A DNA stretch of 64,000 nucleotides from UBA4717 sp045580165 (GCA_045580165.1 JAZNNG010000019.1:77011-141010), one strand, 5' to 3'; positions 44,023 to 52,814 are shown, numbered from the stretch's first letter. Notes: generated by a model not told the origin, from the letters alone. Numbers and translations are program-made.

Positions 44023-44097
44023 AATGAACAACTCAAATTGAGTCTTCAAGCTAACACCTTAGATGAAATTCAATCCGTCGAAGCTCGATTTAACTGA
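44023..44097 (+). pseudogene. Possible 3' remnant of a lost gene
   Basis: An open stretch of 24 codons, NEQLKLSLQANTLDEIQSVEARFN then TGA in protein terms (written here in two parts: NEQLKLSLQANT, LDEIQSVEARFN), has no start codon of its own other than a TTG, and is followed directly by a strong terminator. It reads like the C-terminal end of a protein. I cannot name the family, and chance is possible at this length. Confidence 0.35.
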
Positions 44098-44124
44098 AAA
44101 AGCACTGCCTTTGCAGTGCTTTTT
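44097..44124. terminator. Bidirectional intrinsic terminator
   Basis: Twelve-base-pair perfect stem AAAAAGCACTGC with GCAGTGCTTTTT, four-base loop, starting at the TGA of the remnant reading frame. Confidence 0.85.
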
Positions 44125-44191
44125 CTATTCGTATTATACCACAATACTAAACAATTTTCAATAATTATTCATCGTTCATCAGCGAAGCGAT

Positions 44192-44248
44192 TTCATTCTT
44201 CATTATTCATTCAAAATCCGCGTGTGCTAAATGAATAATGAAGAATGA
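44192..44248. repeat. 20-bp perfect inverted repeat, MITE-like
   Basis: TTCATTCTTCATTATTCATT (44192-44211) and its exact complement (44229-44248), separated by 17 bp. Partial copies (TTATTCATCGTTCAT) lie just before it. It encodes nothing and has no T run. It resembles short dispersed palindromic intergenic repeats; whether other copies exist cannot be seen here. Confidence 0.7.
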
Positions 44249-44256
44249 ATAATACA

Positions 44257-44290
44257 AACAAAAATCCGCCTTCTTACGAAAGCGGATTTT
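44257..44290 (-). terminator. Terminator of tRNA-Arg
   Basis: On the minus strand AAAATCCGC and GCGGATTTT form a stem just after the tRNA 3' end, followed by TGTTTG. Confidence 0.8.
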
Positions 44291-44293
44291 GTT

Positions 44294-44371
44294 TGGCCCA
44301 CCCTACAGGAGTCGAACCTGCGACCAACGGAATCGGAATCCGGTACTCTATCCAAGCTGAGCTAAGGGCGG
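44294..44371 (-). tRNA. tRNA-Arg (anticodon CCG)
   Basis: 78 nt including an encoded CCA. Acceptor CCGCCCT pairs with AGGGTGG (one G-U), discriminator G. D arm GCTC ... GAGT, anticodon loop TTCCGAT with CCG at positions 34-36 (reads CGG), T arm GCAGG TTCGACT CCTGT. Position 27-43 is a C-U mismatch. Its 3' end faces the AT-rich islet at 43.45-44.29 kb. Confidence 0.93.
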
Positions 44372-44404
44372 TTATTTGCCCGACGCTTATCGGGCATTAT
44401 TATT

Positions 44405-45982
44405 TTATTCAATTTCGGGAAGATAATCCGCAGGGTTTACTGTTGCTCCGTCTACGGTTATCTCAAAATGCAGATGGTCTGCCGTAGCAACTCCCGTTGC
44501 GCCTATTGCGGCAATAACGTCTCCCTGCACTACCTCGTCACCTGCTCTGACGTAAAGTCTTGAGCAATGCGCGTATAGGGTGTTGATCCCGTCCCCGTGG
44601 TCAATCACAACGTAGTAGCCGTATGAGCTATTGAAGCCTGCGTAGGAAACCACGCCAGAGTCAGCCGCCCATATATCGTAACCGTACCAGTTCGGGATAT
44701 CAAGACCGCGGTGGTAATCGTAGCTTCCGAAAAGCATTCTTCCGCCGTACTCCGATGATATACCGACGGGCACGTTTGTCGGCCATATAAAGCTTCCGCT
44801 TGGATTCTTGGTGGGTGCCGCCGACGTGCCGAGAACTATTACCTCTGCCACAGGCTCGCTTATCACGCGCCTTCCCGTTTCGGTCTTAGATATAACGCCG
44901 TTTGCATCGTACTCTATTTCGTAGGTTATCTCGACCTTACCCTCTCTGCCAACCGTTTTTAAAAGCTGAGTTCCTGCATAATAGTCGTCAGATTCAACGT
45001 AGGTTATCTCAAAAGGAAGTGATTCCGTAATTACTTCTTCCTTTACGTAAACGAGGTTCAACTCGTGCAACAGGACATCTTTATCGGTTGTGATCTTAGT
45101 ACCGTCTGAAAGCGTTTTCGGCACGGTAAGCTTGGAATTTCCGTCTGTAAAACGCGGAATTCCCGTATCAAGCGTACTGGAACTACCGTCAAGCAGTCCT
45201 GCCGTAACTCTCGACGAGTTGACCTCCTCAGCAGACTCAAGCTTAACCTCAACGTTCAGAAGCTCGGCAATTTCAGCCACAGACTTTACCGAGGTCTTGA
45301 GAGCTGGCTGATTTACTATACTGATATTATTCTTTATACTTTTTTTATCGTCGCTTGTACCCTGTACGCTTTTTAGCAGCTGATTAAGCTCATCGAAGTT
45401 CTGAGTAGAGGCTATGTACTTTCCGTCTATATAAAGCGCATATGCGTCTGCAAGATCGGCAGATGCAATATCGTACAAAATACGGTAGCAATCGGCGTCC
45501 CTCATTATCTCGGGCGACTTTACGTTAACGAACGAATAGTCTATTTTTATATCGAGCTTATATTCCGTATCAAGAAGAGCCGCGAGGTCTGCTTCTATTG
45601 CGTTTTGGGCAAGAGACATAGGCGACTTGGAATTCAAGTAGCCGACAAGCTCTCCGTCCGCATAAACTCCCAAAACCACCTCATGTGCAGATGCGTGAAC
45701 AATAAACGCGCCGCAAACGGCCACGATAAGCAGTACCGCGAGATTTCTTATAGGCTCTTTAAGCACGGACAGAATAAACGCCGCTTTTTTAGCAAGACTG
45801 TCACAACGCTCAAGGTATCTTTTAACTATACCCGTTTCGCGCTTCTTTTTGTCAACCGTTTCACATGCTCCGTCCCATACCCTTGCAGTATGAGTAAGCA
45901 CCTTGAAAACAGGCTTTGAAAAGGCCTTGTTTTCCTTTTTTGCACCCTTCTCAGCCATTTTTGACCCTATCGCATTAGCCAA
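44405..45982 (-). CDS. M23 peptidase with G5 domain (membrane-anchored cell-wall endopeptidase)
   Basis: 525 residues as given, from a TTG. A cytoplasmic basic N terminus is followed by one membrane helix (NLAVLLIVAVCGAFIVHA, about 60-78), a region of about 200 residues, a G5 domain (VITESLPFEITYVESDDYYAG ... GREGKVEITYEIEYDANG, about 310-370), and a C-terminal M23 domain with intact zinc ligands: YHRGLDIP (H, D), then DHLHFEI near the end. It should cut peptidoglycan cross-bridges. The frame remains open and coding-like for 50 codons upstream (to 46138) but with no ATG, GTG or TTG; a good AAAGGAG site precedes an ATA at 46132. The true start is therefore uncertain. Confidence 0.88.
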   Translation of the reverse strand: MANAIGSKMAEKGAKKENKAFSKPVFKVLTHTARVWDGACETVDKKKRETGIVKRYLERCDSLAKKAAFILSVLKEPIRNLAVLLIVAVCGAFIVHASAHEVVLGVYADGELVGYLNSKSPMSLAQNAIEADLAALLDTEYKLDIKIDYSFVNVKSPEIMRDADCYRILYDIASADLADAYALYIDGKYIASTQNFDELNQLLKSVQGTSDDKKSIKNNISIVNQPALKTSVKSVAEIAELLNVEVKLESAEEVNSSRVTAGLLDGSSSTLDTGIPRFTDGNSKLTVPKTLSDGTKITTDKDVLLHELNLVYVKEEVITESLPFEITYVESDDYYAGTQLLKTVGREGKVEITYEIEYDANGVISKTETGRRVISEPVAEVIVLGTSAAPTKNPSGSFIWPTNVPVGISSEYGGRMLFGSYDYHRGLDIPNWYGYDIWAADSGVVSYAGFNSSYGYYVVIDHGDGINTLYAHCSRLYVRAGDEVVQGDVIAAIGATGVATADHLHFEITVDGATVNPADYLPEIE

Positions 45983-46281
45983 TGCCTCTATCGGTGAAAG
46001 TCCGTTTTTAAGAGCAATTCTACGGTGCTCGGAAAAGGGGGTCTTGCCGCTTTTTGCCTTCTCTATACTGTAATCCGAGTATAGTCCCGTTTTCTTTTCT
46101 TTTTCGGACGTTTTCTTAGTTACCTCCGCTATTACGGCTCACTCCTTTCACGAAAAATCCTGAGCCATTATACAACATTTTTGTAAATAAATCAACCCCC
46201 TTGCAAGAATGTTAAAATTTTGGTATTATATTCTTGACAATATAACTCTTACCGTATACGAACTATTTAGGGGGGATTCGA

Positions 46282-47028
46282 TTGGCAAACAACAAAATAA
46301 ATCTGTGCTATATATGCGCGGTTATTCACCTGCTTCTTCTGAATTTGCAACCGCTTTCACAAAATTCGCATATACGTTCGCTGCTATACGTTCTCTCGTA
46401 CGCCCTACCAATATTTATCCTTCTGTTCTCATTTCCGGTAAAGTCTGTTAAAATTCAGGTCATAAGTGTTTCCGATATTCTTATATTTTTCCCGTCAATG
46501 ATGGTGACCTCGTTTTTACTTACTCATTATTTCGGCTCACCCTCGACAAGCTACGTACTGACTCCTTACACCTTCATTATGACAGGAATTATTGCCCCCG
46601 TTTTAGAGGAGCTTTTATGGCGAGGCAGCATGTTCAGAGTACTTAGAAGATTCGGCTTTATCCCTGCTGCCCTTATATCGTCATTTTTCTTCGCTCTTAT
46701 GCATAAAGGTGTTGGCGGAATTATATACGCAATGTTTTCGGGAATTATCTTTTCCTATCTCACCTTTTCAACGGGAACACTAAGCGCGATAATACTTCAT
46801 ATTATAAACAACACGGTCGCTCTGCTCTTATCGACCGACAATTTAATTACACTGATCATCGTTCCCGTATCTATAATTATCGGTGTCTTACTCAAGGTTT
46901 TTGCACCGTCAAAGCATACGCGCACAGTCGGCGGTCAGTTTCAACGCGGTGCTTTCACAATGCCGTATCTGTACGTAACGGCATTAATATTCATCACATT
47001 CAGATTATTGGAGGCCTACCTTGGATAA
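46282..47028 (+). CDS. CPBP family intramembrane metalloprotease
   Basis: 248 residues, polytopic. The CPBP (Abi) motifs are in order: EELLWRGSMFRVLRRFG (EExxxR, about 113-129), SSFFFALMHKGVG (FxxxH, about 136-148) and HIINNTVAL (HxxxN, about 173-181). Family members are membrane proteases, some linked to bacteriocin immunity or protein processing; the target is not known. Start: TTG at 46282, preceded by AGGGGGG, a strong site. It overlaps tadA by 8 bp. Confidence 0.87.
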   Translation: MANNKINLCYICAVIHLLLLNLQPLSQNSHIRSLLYVLSYALPIFILLFSFPVKSVKIQVISVSDILIFFPSMMVTSFLLTHYFGSPSTSYVLTPYTFIMTGIIAPVLEELLWRGSMFRVLRRFGFIPAALISSFFFALMHKGVGGIIYAMFSGIIFSYLTFSTGTLSAIILHIINNTVALLLSTDNLITLIIVPVSIIIGVLLKVFAPSKHTRTVGGQFQRGAFTMPYLYVTALIFITFRLLEAYLG

Positions 47029-47482
47029 GGATACGGAATTTATGAAAAGAGCTATTGAGCTTGCAGGCATTGCAGGGTCAATGGGAGAAATACCCGTCGG
47101 TGCAGTCGTGGTTTGTGACGGGGAGATAGTCGGTGAGGGCTACAACACCCGCGAAAGCGGCAAAAACGCTCTTGCTCACGCAGAAATCGCCGCAATCGAC
47201 AACGCCTGCAAAAGGCTTGGCGGTTGGAGGCTTCATAAGTGTGAGCTTTACGTCACGCTTGAGCCCTGCCCTATGTGTGCAGGTGCTATCATCAATTCAC
47301 GCATTAAAAGAGTGATTTTCGGCGCGCACGACACCAAGGCAGGCGCATTCGGTACGGTTATGAATATGAACGAATTTCCCCTCAACCACAAGGCAGAGCT
47401 CTGTACGGGTATATGCCGCGACGAATGCTCATCTCTTTTAAGTGATTTTTTTGCAGAACTCAGAAAGAAGAAAAAAGCATAA
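47021..47482 (+). CDS. tadA: tRNA-specific adenosine deaminase TadA
   Basis: 153 residues, full length. It deaminates A34 to inosine in tRNA-Arg(ACG). Zinc and catalytic motif HAEIAAID (HAE, about 53-60) and PCPMCAGAI (PCxxC, about 84-92) are intact. TTG at 47021 is chosen because GGAGG lies 6 bp upstream; this overlaps the end of the CPBP gene, so the two are coupled. A bidirectional terminator follows. Confidence 0.95.
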   Translation: MDKDTEFMKRAIELAGIAGSMGEIPVGAVVVCDGEIVGEGYNTRESGKNALAHAEIAAIDNACKRLGGWRLHKCELYVTLEPCPMCAGAIINSRIKRVIFGAHDTKAGAFGTVMNMNEFPLNHKAELCTGICRDECSSLLSDFFAELRKKKKA

Positions 47483-47484
47483 AC

Positions 47485-47514
47485 AAAAAGCCGCTTCTGC
47501 CGAAGCGGCTTTTT
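47485..47514. terminator. Bidirectional intrinsic terminator
   Basis: AAAAAGCCGCTTC with GAAGCGGCTTTTT, four-base loop, shared by tadA and the convergent pfkA. Confidence 0.93.
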
Positions 47515-47526
47515 AGCTTTACAAAA

Positions 47527-48594
47527 TCAATGCTGAGCCATAAGAGTTGCTGTGTTCATATAATCCGCGAACTTCGCCTGCTTTTGTGCGCATATCTCCT
47601 TCATCAGCTCAACTTCCTCCGCAGTAAAGTTATCAAGGTCACCGTCCTTGAGCTTGTTCTTGAACATTCTGTCCACGATAAGCGCAAACTTGATCTCGGT
47701 AGAGGTTATCTCGCTGTCCTTTTGACAAACGACAAGGTCGCTCTTACCGTCAAGGAGAAGATCAACCGCATATTTACCCATAAGAGTCGCAGTAAGTCTG
47801 TCACGAAGTGTGGGAGAGCCGCCGCGTACGATGTGAGCAAATCTTGCGAACTTGGTCTCGACACCCGTTTCGTCCTGTATTCTCTTTGCGAGTCCCTCGG
47901 AGAACTCTGCACCGAAGGTTTCGGAAACTACTACGATAAAGCTTCTCTGACCCTCTGCTCTGAGCGTCTTTATTCTCTCGATAGCGGCGTCTGCATCAAA
48001 GTCAACCTCGCCGATAGCAATTGCAACAGCGCCGGTCGCAAGACCGCACTCAAGCGCTATCCAACCCGCGTTTCTTCCCATTGCCTCAATAACGTCGCAT
48101 CTTGCATGAGACTCACAGGTGTCGCGTAGGTTATCTATCATTCTCATCGTCGTATTCATAGCCGTGTCAAAGCCGATAGAATAATCTGTCGACGTGATGT
48201 CGTTGTCGATGGTTCCGGGAATACCGATAGTGGGTATGCCGCGTATGGAAAGGTCGGTAGCTCCTCTGAACGTACCGTCTCCGCCGATGGCAACAATACC
48301 GTCAATGCCGAGCTCACGGCAGGTGCTTATAGCCTTTGCCATTCCCTCCTCGGTCTTGAATTCAGGACATCTGTCCGAGTAAAGCAGTGTTCCGCTATCG
48401 TCGATCTTTCCGTTAACGTCAGCTGGTGTAAGCAGCTTTACCTCGTTACTGATGAGTCCCGTATATCCTTTATATATTCCAAATACCTCTACGCCCCTCG
48501 CAAGTGCCGAAAGAACTACGCTTCTGACACAGGCATTCATTCCGGGTGCGTCGCCGCCCGAGGTAAGTACTCCAATTCTTCTGAACTTCTTCAT
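47527..48594 (-). CDS. pfkA: ATP-dependent 6-phosphofructokinase
   Basis: 355 residues. Phosphorylates fructose 6-phosphate in glycolysis. GVLTSGGDAPGMNACVR at the N terminus, the signature IGGDGTFRGA (about 99-108), the catalytic IPGTIDNDI (about 120-128; Thr and Asp of the TIDND motif) and the GRNAGWIALECGLATGA region are intact. The Gly after GGDG (GGDGTFRG, not GGDDT) favours the ATP form over the PPi form. It is about 35 residues longer than E. coli PfkA. Confidence 0.95.
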   Translation of the reverse strand: MKKFRRIGVLTSGGDAPGMNACVRSVVLSALARGVEVFGIYKGYTGLISNEVKLLTPADVNGKIDDSGTLLYSDRCPEFKTEEGMAKAISTCRELGIDGIVAIGGDGTFRGATDLSIRGIPTIGIPGTIDNDITSTDYSIGFDTAMNTTMRMIDNLRDTCESHARCDVIEAMGRNAGWIALECGLATGAVAIAIGEVDFDADAAIERIKTLRAEGQRSFIVVVSETFGAEFSEGLAKRIQDETGVETKFARFAHIVRGGSPTLRDRLTATLMGKYAVDLLLDGKSDLVVCQKDSEITSTEIKFALIVDRMFKNKLKDGDLDNFTAEEVELMKEICAQKQAKFADYMNTATLMAQH

Positions 48595-48602
48595 AATTCC
48601 GT

Positions 48603-48686
48603 TTTCCGCGATCGGAAACTCCTTTCAAACCTTTGTCTAAAATTTATCATCTAAGTTATTGTAATATATTATCCGAAAAAAATCAA
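48603..48686 (-). promoter_or_regulatory. pfkA promoter and leader hairpin
   Basis: -35 TTGATT (complement of 48681-48686), -10 TACAAT (complement of 48658-48663), 17-bp spacer. A strong AAAGGAG (complement of 48619-48625) lies 24 bp from the ATG, too far for direct use, but a TTTCCG/CGGAAA hairpin (48603-48618) between them would bring it close. Confidence 0.6.
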
Positions 48687-48778
48687 TACCTTTGCGCCAT
48701 TTTTTTGCATTTTTTCCATTCCAATGTCGATATGCTAAAAAAATCCTTCGACAAACCTCAAAAATGAGCAAATATGTG

Positions 48779-48807
48779 TTGAAATAAAGCAAAAGGTGTG
48801 ATATAAT
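48779..48807 (+). promoter_or_regulatory. Promoter of the M23-like gene and holB-ricT
   Basis: TTGAAA (48779-48784), 17 bp, TATAAT (48802-48807), with TGTGA before the -10. The first start codon is 50 bp downstream. Confidence 0.75.
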
Positions 48808-48856
48808 TATTGTAACTGTAATTTAATGTTCCCATCCTGTAAGGAGATTATCGTAT

Positions 48857-50464
48857 ATGAAAAAAGTTTTTTTGATCATACTCTGCACTCTCGTGGTTTT
48901 TATACCGACTTATATCGCCATTGCATCATACAACTCGTCACACAAGGAGCCCGTAACTGTCGACAACGTGGACAAGCTTGAGATAATCGACTTAAACGGT
49001 GTCAAAACCGAGCTTGTTAAGGGCGAGGATGACGGCTTCATAGAGTTTATGGTATCCGCAAGCTCCGCAGCCGAAAAGATACTTGCTCTCCCTGAACCGC
49101 TTCTTGATAACCCGTACTTCTTAATAACATACCACAGCTACGGCAAGGAAAACACATACAGCTACTATTTCTCAAAGCAAAGCACCGACGCTTATTTCTC
49201 CGACGCAAACGGAATGGCGTTTCATATGCTTCGAGAGGACGCTGAAAAGTTCCTTGAAACAAAATACGCGCATTGCATTTATGACTACTCCTCTGCCCCC
49301 ACCCTTTCCCTTGACGGCGGCATTATGAACACAACAAGCTCAAAGTGGCAGTTCGAGGGCCTTGGAGGAAGATTCTTTGACAGTATCACGCAAAACGGCG
49401 AAAACGCTACCGTACAGACCTACGGTACGCCTATTCTTAATTTTAACATCGAGCCCGATTCTCTTACAATTACTCTCAAATCTGACGGAGAGGTAATTTT
49501 CGACGGCTTCTACAGTGACCTTGCAAACCACGATTTCAGCGGCAACAAAGCAAGCGCCCACATAGTTGCTACTTGGTACGAAAGCGCCGACAGAGATTAC
49601 CGCGGCGAGCTCACATACGACCTTGACATTGATTTCAAGGAGCCTCCGGTATTCTACATTTCATCGAATAAAGCGACCATCGGTGACGTTCTGACCATAT
49701 CGGTTCAGTACGCCGAGAACGCAAACTCAATATACTTCACAAGCGAGCCCGCGATAGACTACGTTCCGAAGTTCTATAAGGACGGGGAATATATGCGTGC
49801 GCTTATTCCCGTTTCAACCTCCTTCATTCCCGGCTCCTACACCTTCTCGGTTGACTATAACAACCACTCCCAGACAAATTTCACGGTTGACGTAACGAAC
49901 AGATATACCGCTTCGTATCCTTACAACATTGAAGATGCAGTCTTCGATTCCCTCTATTCCGATGCTAATATCCGCGAATACGAGGCACTCTTCGAAACCT
50001 TCTTTGACAAAGTATCCGACACCCGCGCCTTTAGCGGCAAGTTCATCTCAGGTCTTCCCAAGGGAACGTTTGAGTCTGCCGATTACGGCGATCTTCTCAC
50101 CATTAATAAGAACAGCGTTCAGTTTGAAAACCCCGGTCTGTATTATAGCTGCAACAAGGTAAGCGAGGTCAAGGCGGTAAATGCCGGCACGGTAATTTTT
50201 GCAGGTTCTAACACGCTTACGGGTAATATCGTTGCAGTTGACCACGGTCTCGGACTCGTGAGCGTATATAAGCATCTCTCCGAGATCAACGTAGCTAACG
50301 GCGACACCGTCGAAACAGGTACGCTTATAGGTAAAAGCGGAAGAACCGGCCTTATGTCCAAGAAGGGCGAAAACGTAACCGTTGTCAGAGTTGAGCTTTA
50401 CGTTAACGGCATTCCCGTAGACGTTACTCCTCTCACCGAAACAGGCATAATAATCAAGGAATAA
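48857..50464 (+). CDS. Secreted/membrane-anchored protein with a degenerate M23 (LytM-like) domain
   Basis: 535 residues. A signal anchor (VFLIILCTLVVFIPTYIAIASY, about 4-25) leads into about 350 residues of beta-rich sequence of no recognised family. The last 110 residues follow the M23 fold (VKAVNAGTVIFAGSNTLTGNIVAVDHGLGLVSVYKHLSEI ... ETGTLIGKSGRTG), but zinc ligands are missing: the HxxxD position reads YSCNKVSE and HLHFE reads VVRVELYV. It is therefore probably a non-catalytic LytM regulator like EnvC. It precedes holB with only one base between. Confidence 0.8.
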   Translation: MKKVFLIILCTLVVFIPTYIAIASYNSSHKEPVTVDNVDKLEIIDLNGVKTELVKGEDDGFIEFMVSASSAAEKILALPEPLLDNPYFLITYHSYGKENTYSYYFSKQSTDAYFSDANGMAFHMLREDAEKFLETKYAHCIYDYSSAPTLSLDGGIMNTTSSKWQFEGLGGRFFDSITQNGENATVQTYGTPILNFNIEPDSLTITLKSDGEVIFDGFYSDLANHDFSGNKASAHIVATWYESADRDYRGELTYDLDIDFKEPPVFYISSNKATIGDVLTISVQYAENANSIYFTSEPAIDYVPKFYKDGEYMRALIPVSTSFIPGSYTFSVDYNNHSQTNFTVDVTNRYTASYPYNIEDAVFDSLYSDANIREYEALFETFFDKVSDTRAFSGKFISGLPKGTFESADYGDLLTINKNSVQFENPGLYYSCNKVSEVKAVNAGTVIFAGSNTLTGNIVAVDHGLGLVSVYKHLSEINVANGDTVETGTLIGKSGRTGLMSKKGENVTVVRVELYVNGIPVDVTPLTETGIIIKE

Positions 50465-50465
50465 T

Positions 50466-51491
50466 ATGGAATTTAACGAATTCATCGGCAATGCGGCGCT
50501 CAAGAACAAGCTTCGCTCAGACGTTGAGTCAGGCACTCTGCCGCACGCCATAATAATAGAGGGCGCTGACGGCTCCGGTAAAAGCACGATCGCAAGACAT
50601 ATTGCGTTAATGCTTAACTGCAAATTCTCGCCCGAAGCGTGCTGTTCCTGTGATAATTGTAAAAAAGTGCTCGGTAAAAATCACGCAGATGTTATCTACG
50701 TTTCACTCCCCGAAGGAAAAGCGCAGATGGGCATCGAATCCGTCCGCTTTATCAGAAACGACGTCTACGTTATGCCCAACGAAAGTGATTACAAGATATA
50801 TATCATTGAATCCGCCGACAAAATGACCGTCGAAGCTCAGAACGCGTTTCTCAAGATTTTTGAAGAGCCACCCTCATACGCGGTATTTATACTGTTATGT
50901 GAATCGGCCGATGCTTTACTCGTAACGGTGAGAAGCCGCGGTACCGTATTGCGTACCGAGAGATTTGATTTTGAAACCATCAGAAGCTATCTTGTTTCAC
51001 AAAACGACAGAGCTCGCGAGCTCGCGGAATCATCCCCCGATGCGCTCTCCCTCGCGGTTCTTCTCTCAAACGGCAGTATTGGCAAGGCTATTGATAACAT
51101 TTGCGGAGAAACCGCAGAAACAAACCTTTCACTTTATCAAAGCTGCTCCGACTTTATCTCTCTCGTCCGTAAGCGCTCGAGAGCTTACGAGTTGCTTTCG
51201 TATTTGCAGTCGCTCGGATATGACAGAGACACGCTGAATGCTTTTTTCTCAATGCTTCAGAACGCATTTTCGGACATAGTAAAATCAAAGCTTACTCAAA
51301 ATTATGAACCGTTGTTTTATCTGTATGAGGACGAGCTTCTGTCTGCGTCGGCATCATTTTCAAATGTGTTTTCACTTGAAATGATAGAAATCATCGAAAA
51401 ATACAGACTTTCACTATCACAAAACGCAAATTTACAAACAACTATAACCGCATACGCTTACGACGTTTTTTCTCTGAGATACAAGTTTTAA
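50466..51491 (+). CDS. holB: DNA polymerase III subunit delta' (HolB)
   Basis: Clamp-loader subunit of 341 residues. IIEGADGSGKSTIARHIA (about 24-41) is a complete Walker A, the zinc module is CCSCDNCKKVL (about 58-68) with an upstream Cys, and the sensor region YIIESADKMTVEAQNAFLKIFEEPP (about 108-132) is typical. Neighbour ricT (yaaT) follows after 21 bp, the same order as in B. subtilis. AAGGA precedes the ATG. Confidence 0.93.
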   Translation: MEFNEFIGNAALKNKLRSDVESGTLPHAIIIEGADGSGKSTIARHIALMLNCKFSPEACCSCDNCKKVLGKNHADVIYVSLPEGKAQMGIESVRFIRNDVYVMPNESDYKIYIIESADKMTVEAQNAFLKIFEEPPSYAVFILLCESADALLVTVRSRGTVLRTERFDFETIRSYLVSQNDRARELAESSPDALSLAVLLSNGSIGKAIDNICGETAETNLSLYQSCSDFISLVRKRSRAYELLSYLQSLGYDRDTLNAFFSMLQNAFSDIVKSKLTQNYEPLFYLYEDELLSASASFSNVFSLEMIEIIEKYRLSLSQNANLQTTITAYAYDVFSLRYKF

Positions 51492-51512
51492 GCGAAAAGA
51501 AAGGCAAAATAT

Positions 51513-52814
51513 ATGCAGAACAATAAGGAAACCAATGAAAACGTGAGCCGCGTCGTTGCGGAATTCTTCAAGAAGAAGCCCCGTGACGCCGCGCCTGCTC
51601 AAAAAGCACGCTCACAAAAGCCACAATATAATAACCGTTTCCCCAAAAAGACGAGTGAGGAGACTCAGACCGCAGAGTCTAAGCAGGCCGTAGCCGCAGA
51701 AGCAGTCAACGACATTAAGGAACGAGCTCCCCATGGGGAAAACGGAAATCACGGTCGCCGCGGCTTCAGAAACAAGAACAGATTGGGCAGACACGGCAAT
51801 AACATAGAACCTTCCGATACGACCAATAATGAAGCAGTAGCAGCGGAGGCTGCGGACAGTGTAGCCGAGAAAGAGGATACAGTCGATGCTGCAAAGCCCG
51901 CATCTGAGACACCTGTTGTTAAGAATCCCCAAGGTGAAGCTCCGACTGCTCAGAACGAATGGTACGATCCCGAGCTTCCCGTCGAGATAATCGGCGTGCG
52001 TTTTCAGGCAGGCGGCAAGATATACTACTTTGCGCCAAACGGAATAATTGCGGAAAAAGGCGAAAACGTCATCGTAGAAACCGCCCGCGGACTCGAATTT
52101 GCAACAGTTCAGATCCCAAACTCAACAGTCAAGACCCGCGATATCGTTCTTCCTCTCAAAAAGGTTCTCCGCAAGGCTACCGAGGCTGACGTCAAGCATT
52201 ACGAGGAAAACAAAGAAAAGATAGCAGAGGCTATGAAGATCTGCAACGAAAAAATAGCCCTCCACAAGCTTGAGATGAAGCTGGTTGACGTTGAGTACAC
52301 GTTTGACAACTCAAAGCTTTTGTTCTATTTCACCTCCGACGGACGCGTTGACTTCAGAGAGCTTGTAAAGGATCTGGCTTCGGTCTTCAAGACAAGAATC
52401 GAGCTCAGGCAGATAGGCATACGCGAGGAAACAAAGCTTCTCGGCGGTATCGGAACCTGCGGCCTTCCCTATTGCTGCAAGACCTTCCTTACCGACTTCG
52501 TTCAGGTGTCTATAAAAATGGCGAAGGAGCAAGGACTCTCATTAAACTCCGCTAAGATATCCGGTGCGTGCGGAAGACTTATGTGTTGCCTCAGATACGA
52601 GTACGACACCTATGACGAGGAAATTCGCAAGACCCCCAAGGTGGATACACCCGTGATGACTCCCGATGGTCCCGGCACCGTCTCAGAAACCCAGCCTCTT
52701 GCGGGACTTTGTAAGGTAAGACTCGGTTCGGGTGAGGACGCGGTCATCAAGGTTTTCCACAGAGATGACCTTAAACGTATGGAAAAAGGCGGAGATAAAC
52801 CCTCTGCACAGTGA
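51513..52814 (+). CDS. ricT: RicT/YaaT (PSP1 domain) regulator with long N-terminal extension
   Basis: 433 residues, against about 275 in B. subtilis. RicT forms a complex with RicA and RicF that carries Fe-S clusters and influences RNase Y processing, sporulation and competence. The PSP1 core starts near 155 (EIIGVRFQAGGKIYYFAP). Conserved cysteines are in GTCGLPYCCKTFL (about 311-323) and GACGRLMCCLRYEYDTY (about 349-365). The first 150 residues are a low-complexity tail rich in K, E, A and N, probably disordered. Confidence 0.93.
   Translation: MQNNKETNENVSRVVAEFFKKKPRDAAPAQKARSQKPQYNNRFPKKTSEETQTAESKQAVAAEAVNDIKERAPHGENGNHGRRGFRNKNRLGRHGNNIEPSDTTNNEAVAAEAADSVAEKEDTVDAAKPASETPVVKNPQGEAPTAQNEWYDPELPVEIIGVRFQAGGKIYYFAPNGIIAEKGENVIVETARGLEFATVQIPNSTVKTRDIVLPLKKVLRKATEADVKHYEENKEKIAEAMKICNEKIALHKLEMKLVDVEYTFDNSKLLFYFTSDGRVDFRELVKDLASVFKTRIELRQIGIREETKLLGGIGTCGLPYCCKTFLTDFVQVSIKMAKEQGLSLNSAKISGACGRLMCCLRYEYDTYDEEIRKTPKVDTPVMTPDGPGTVSETQPLAGLCKVRLGSGEDAVIKVFHRDDLKRMEKGGDKPSAQ

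Noticed and set aside
44063..44161. Small open frame beginning MKFNPSKLDLTEKALP
   Set aside because: It runs through a strong terminator stem and has no ribosome site.
46209..46451. 80-codon plus-strand frame before the CPBP gene
   Set aside because: Overlaps the CPBP gene in another frame; the AGGGGGG site and the protease motifs fix the CPBP frame.
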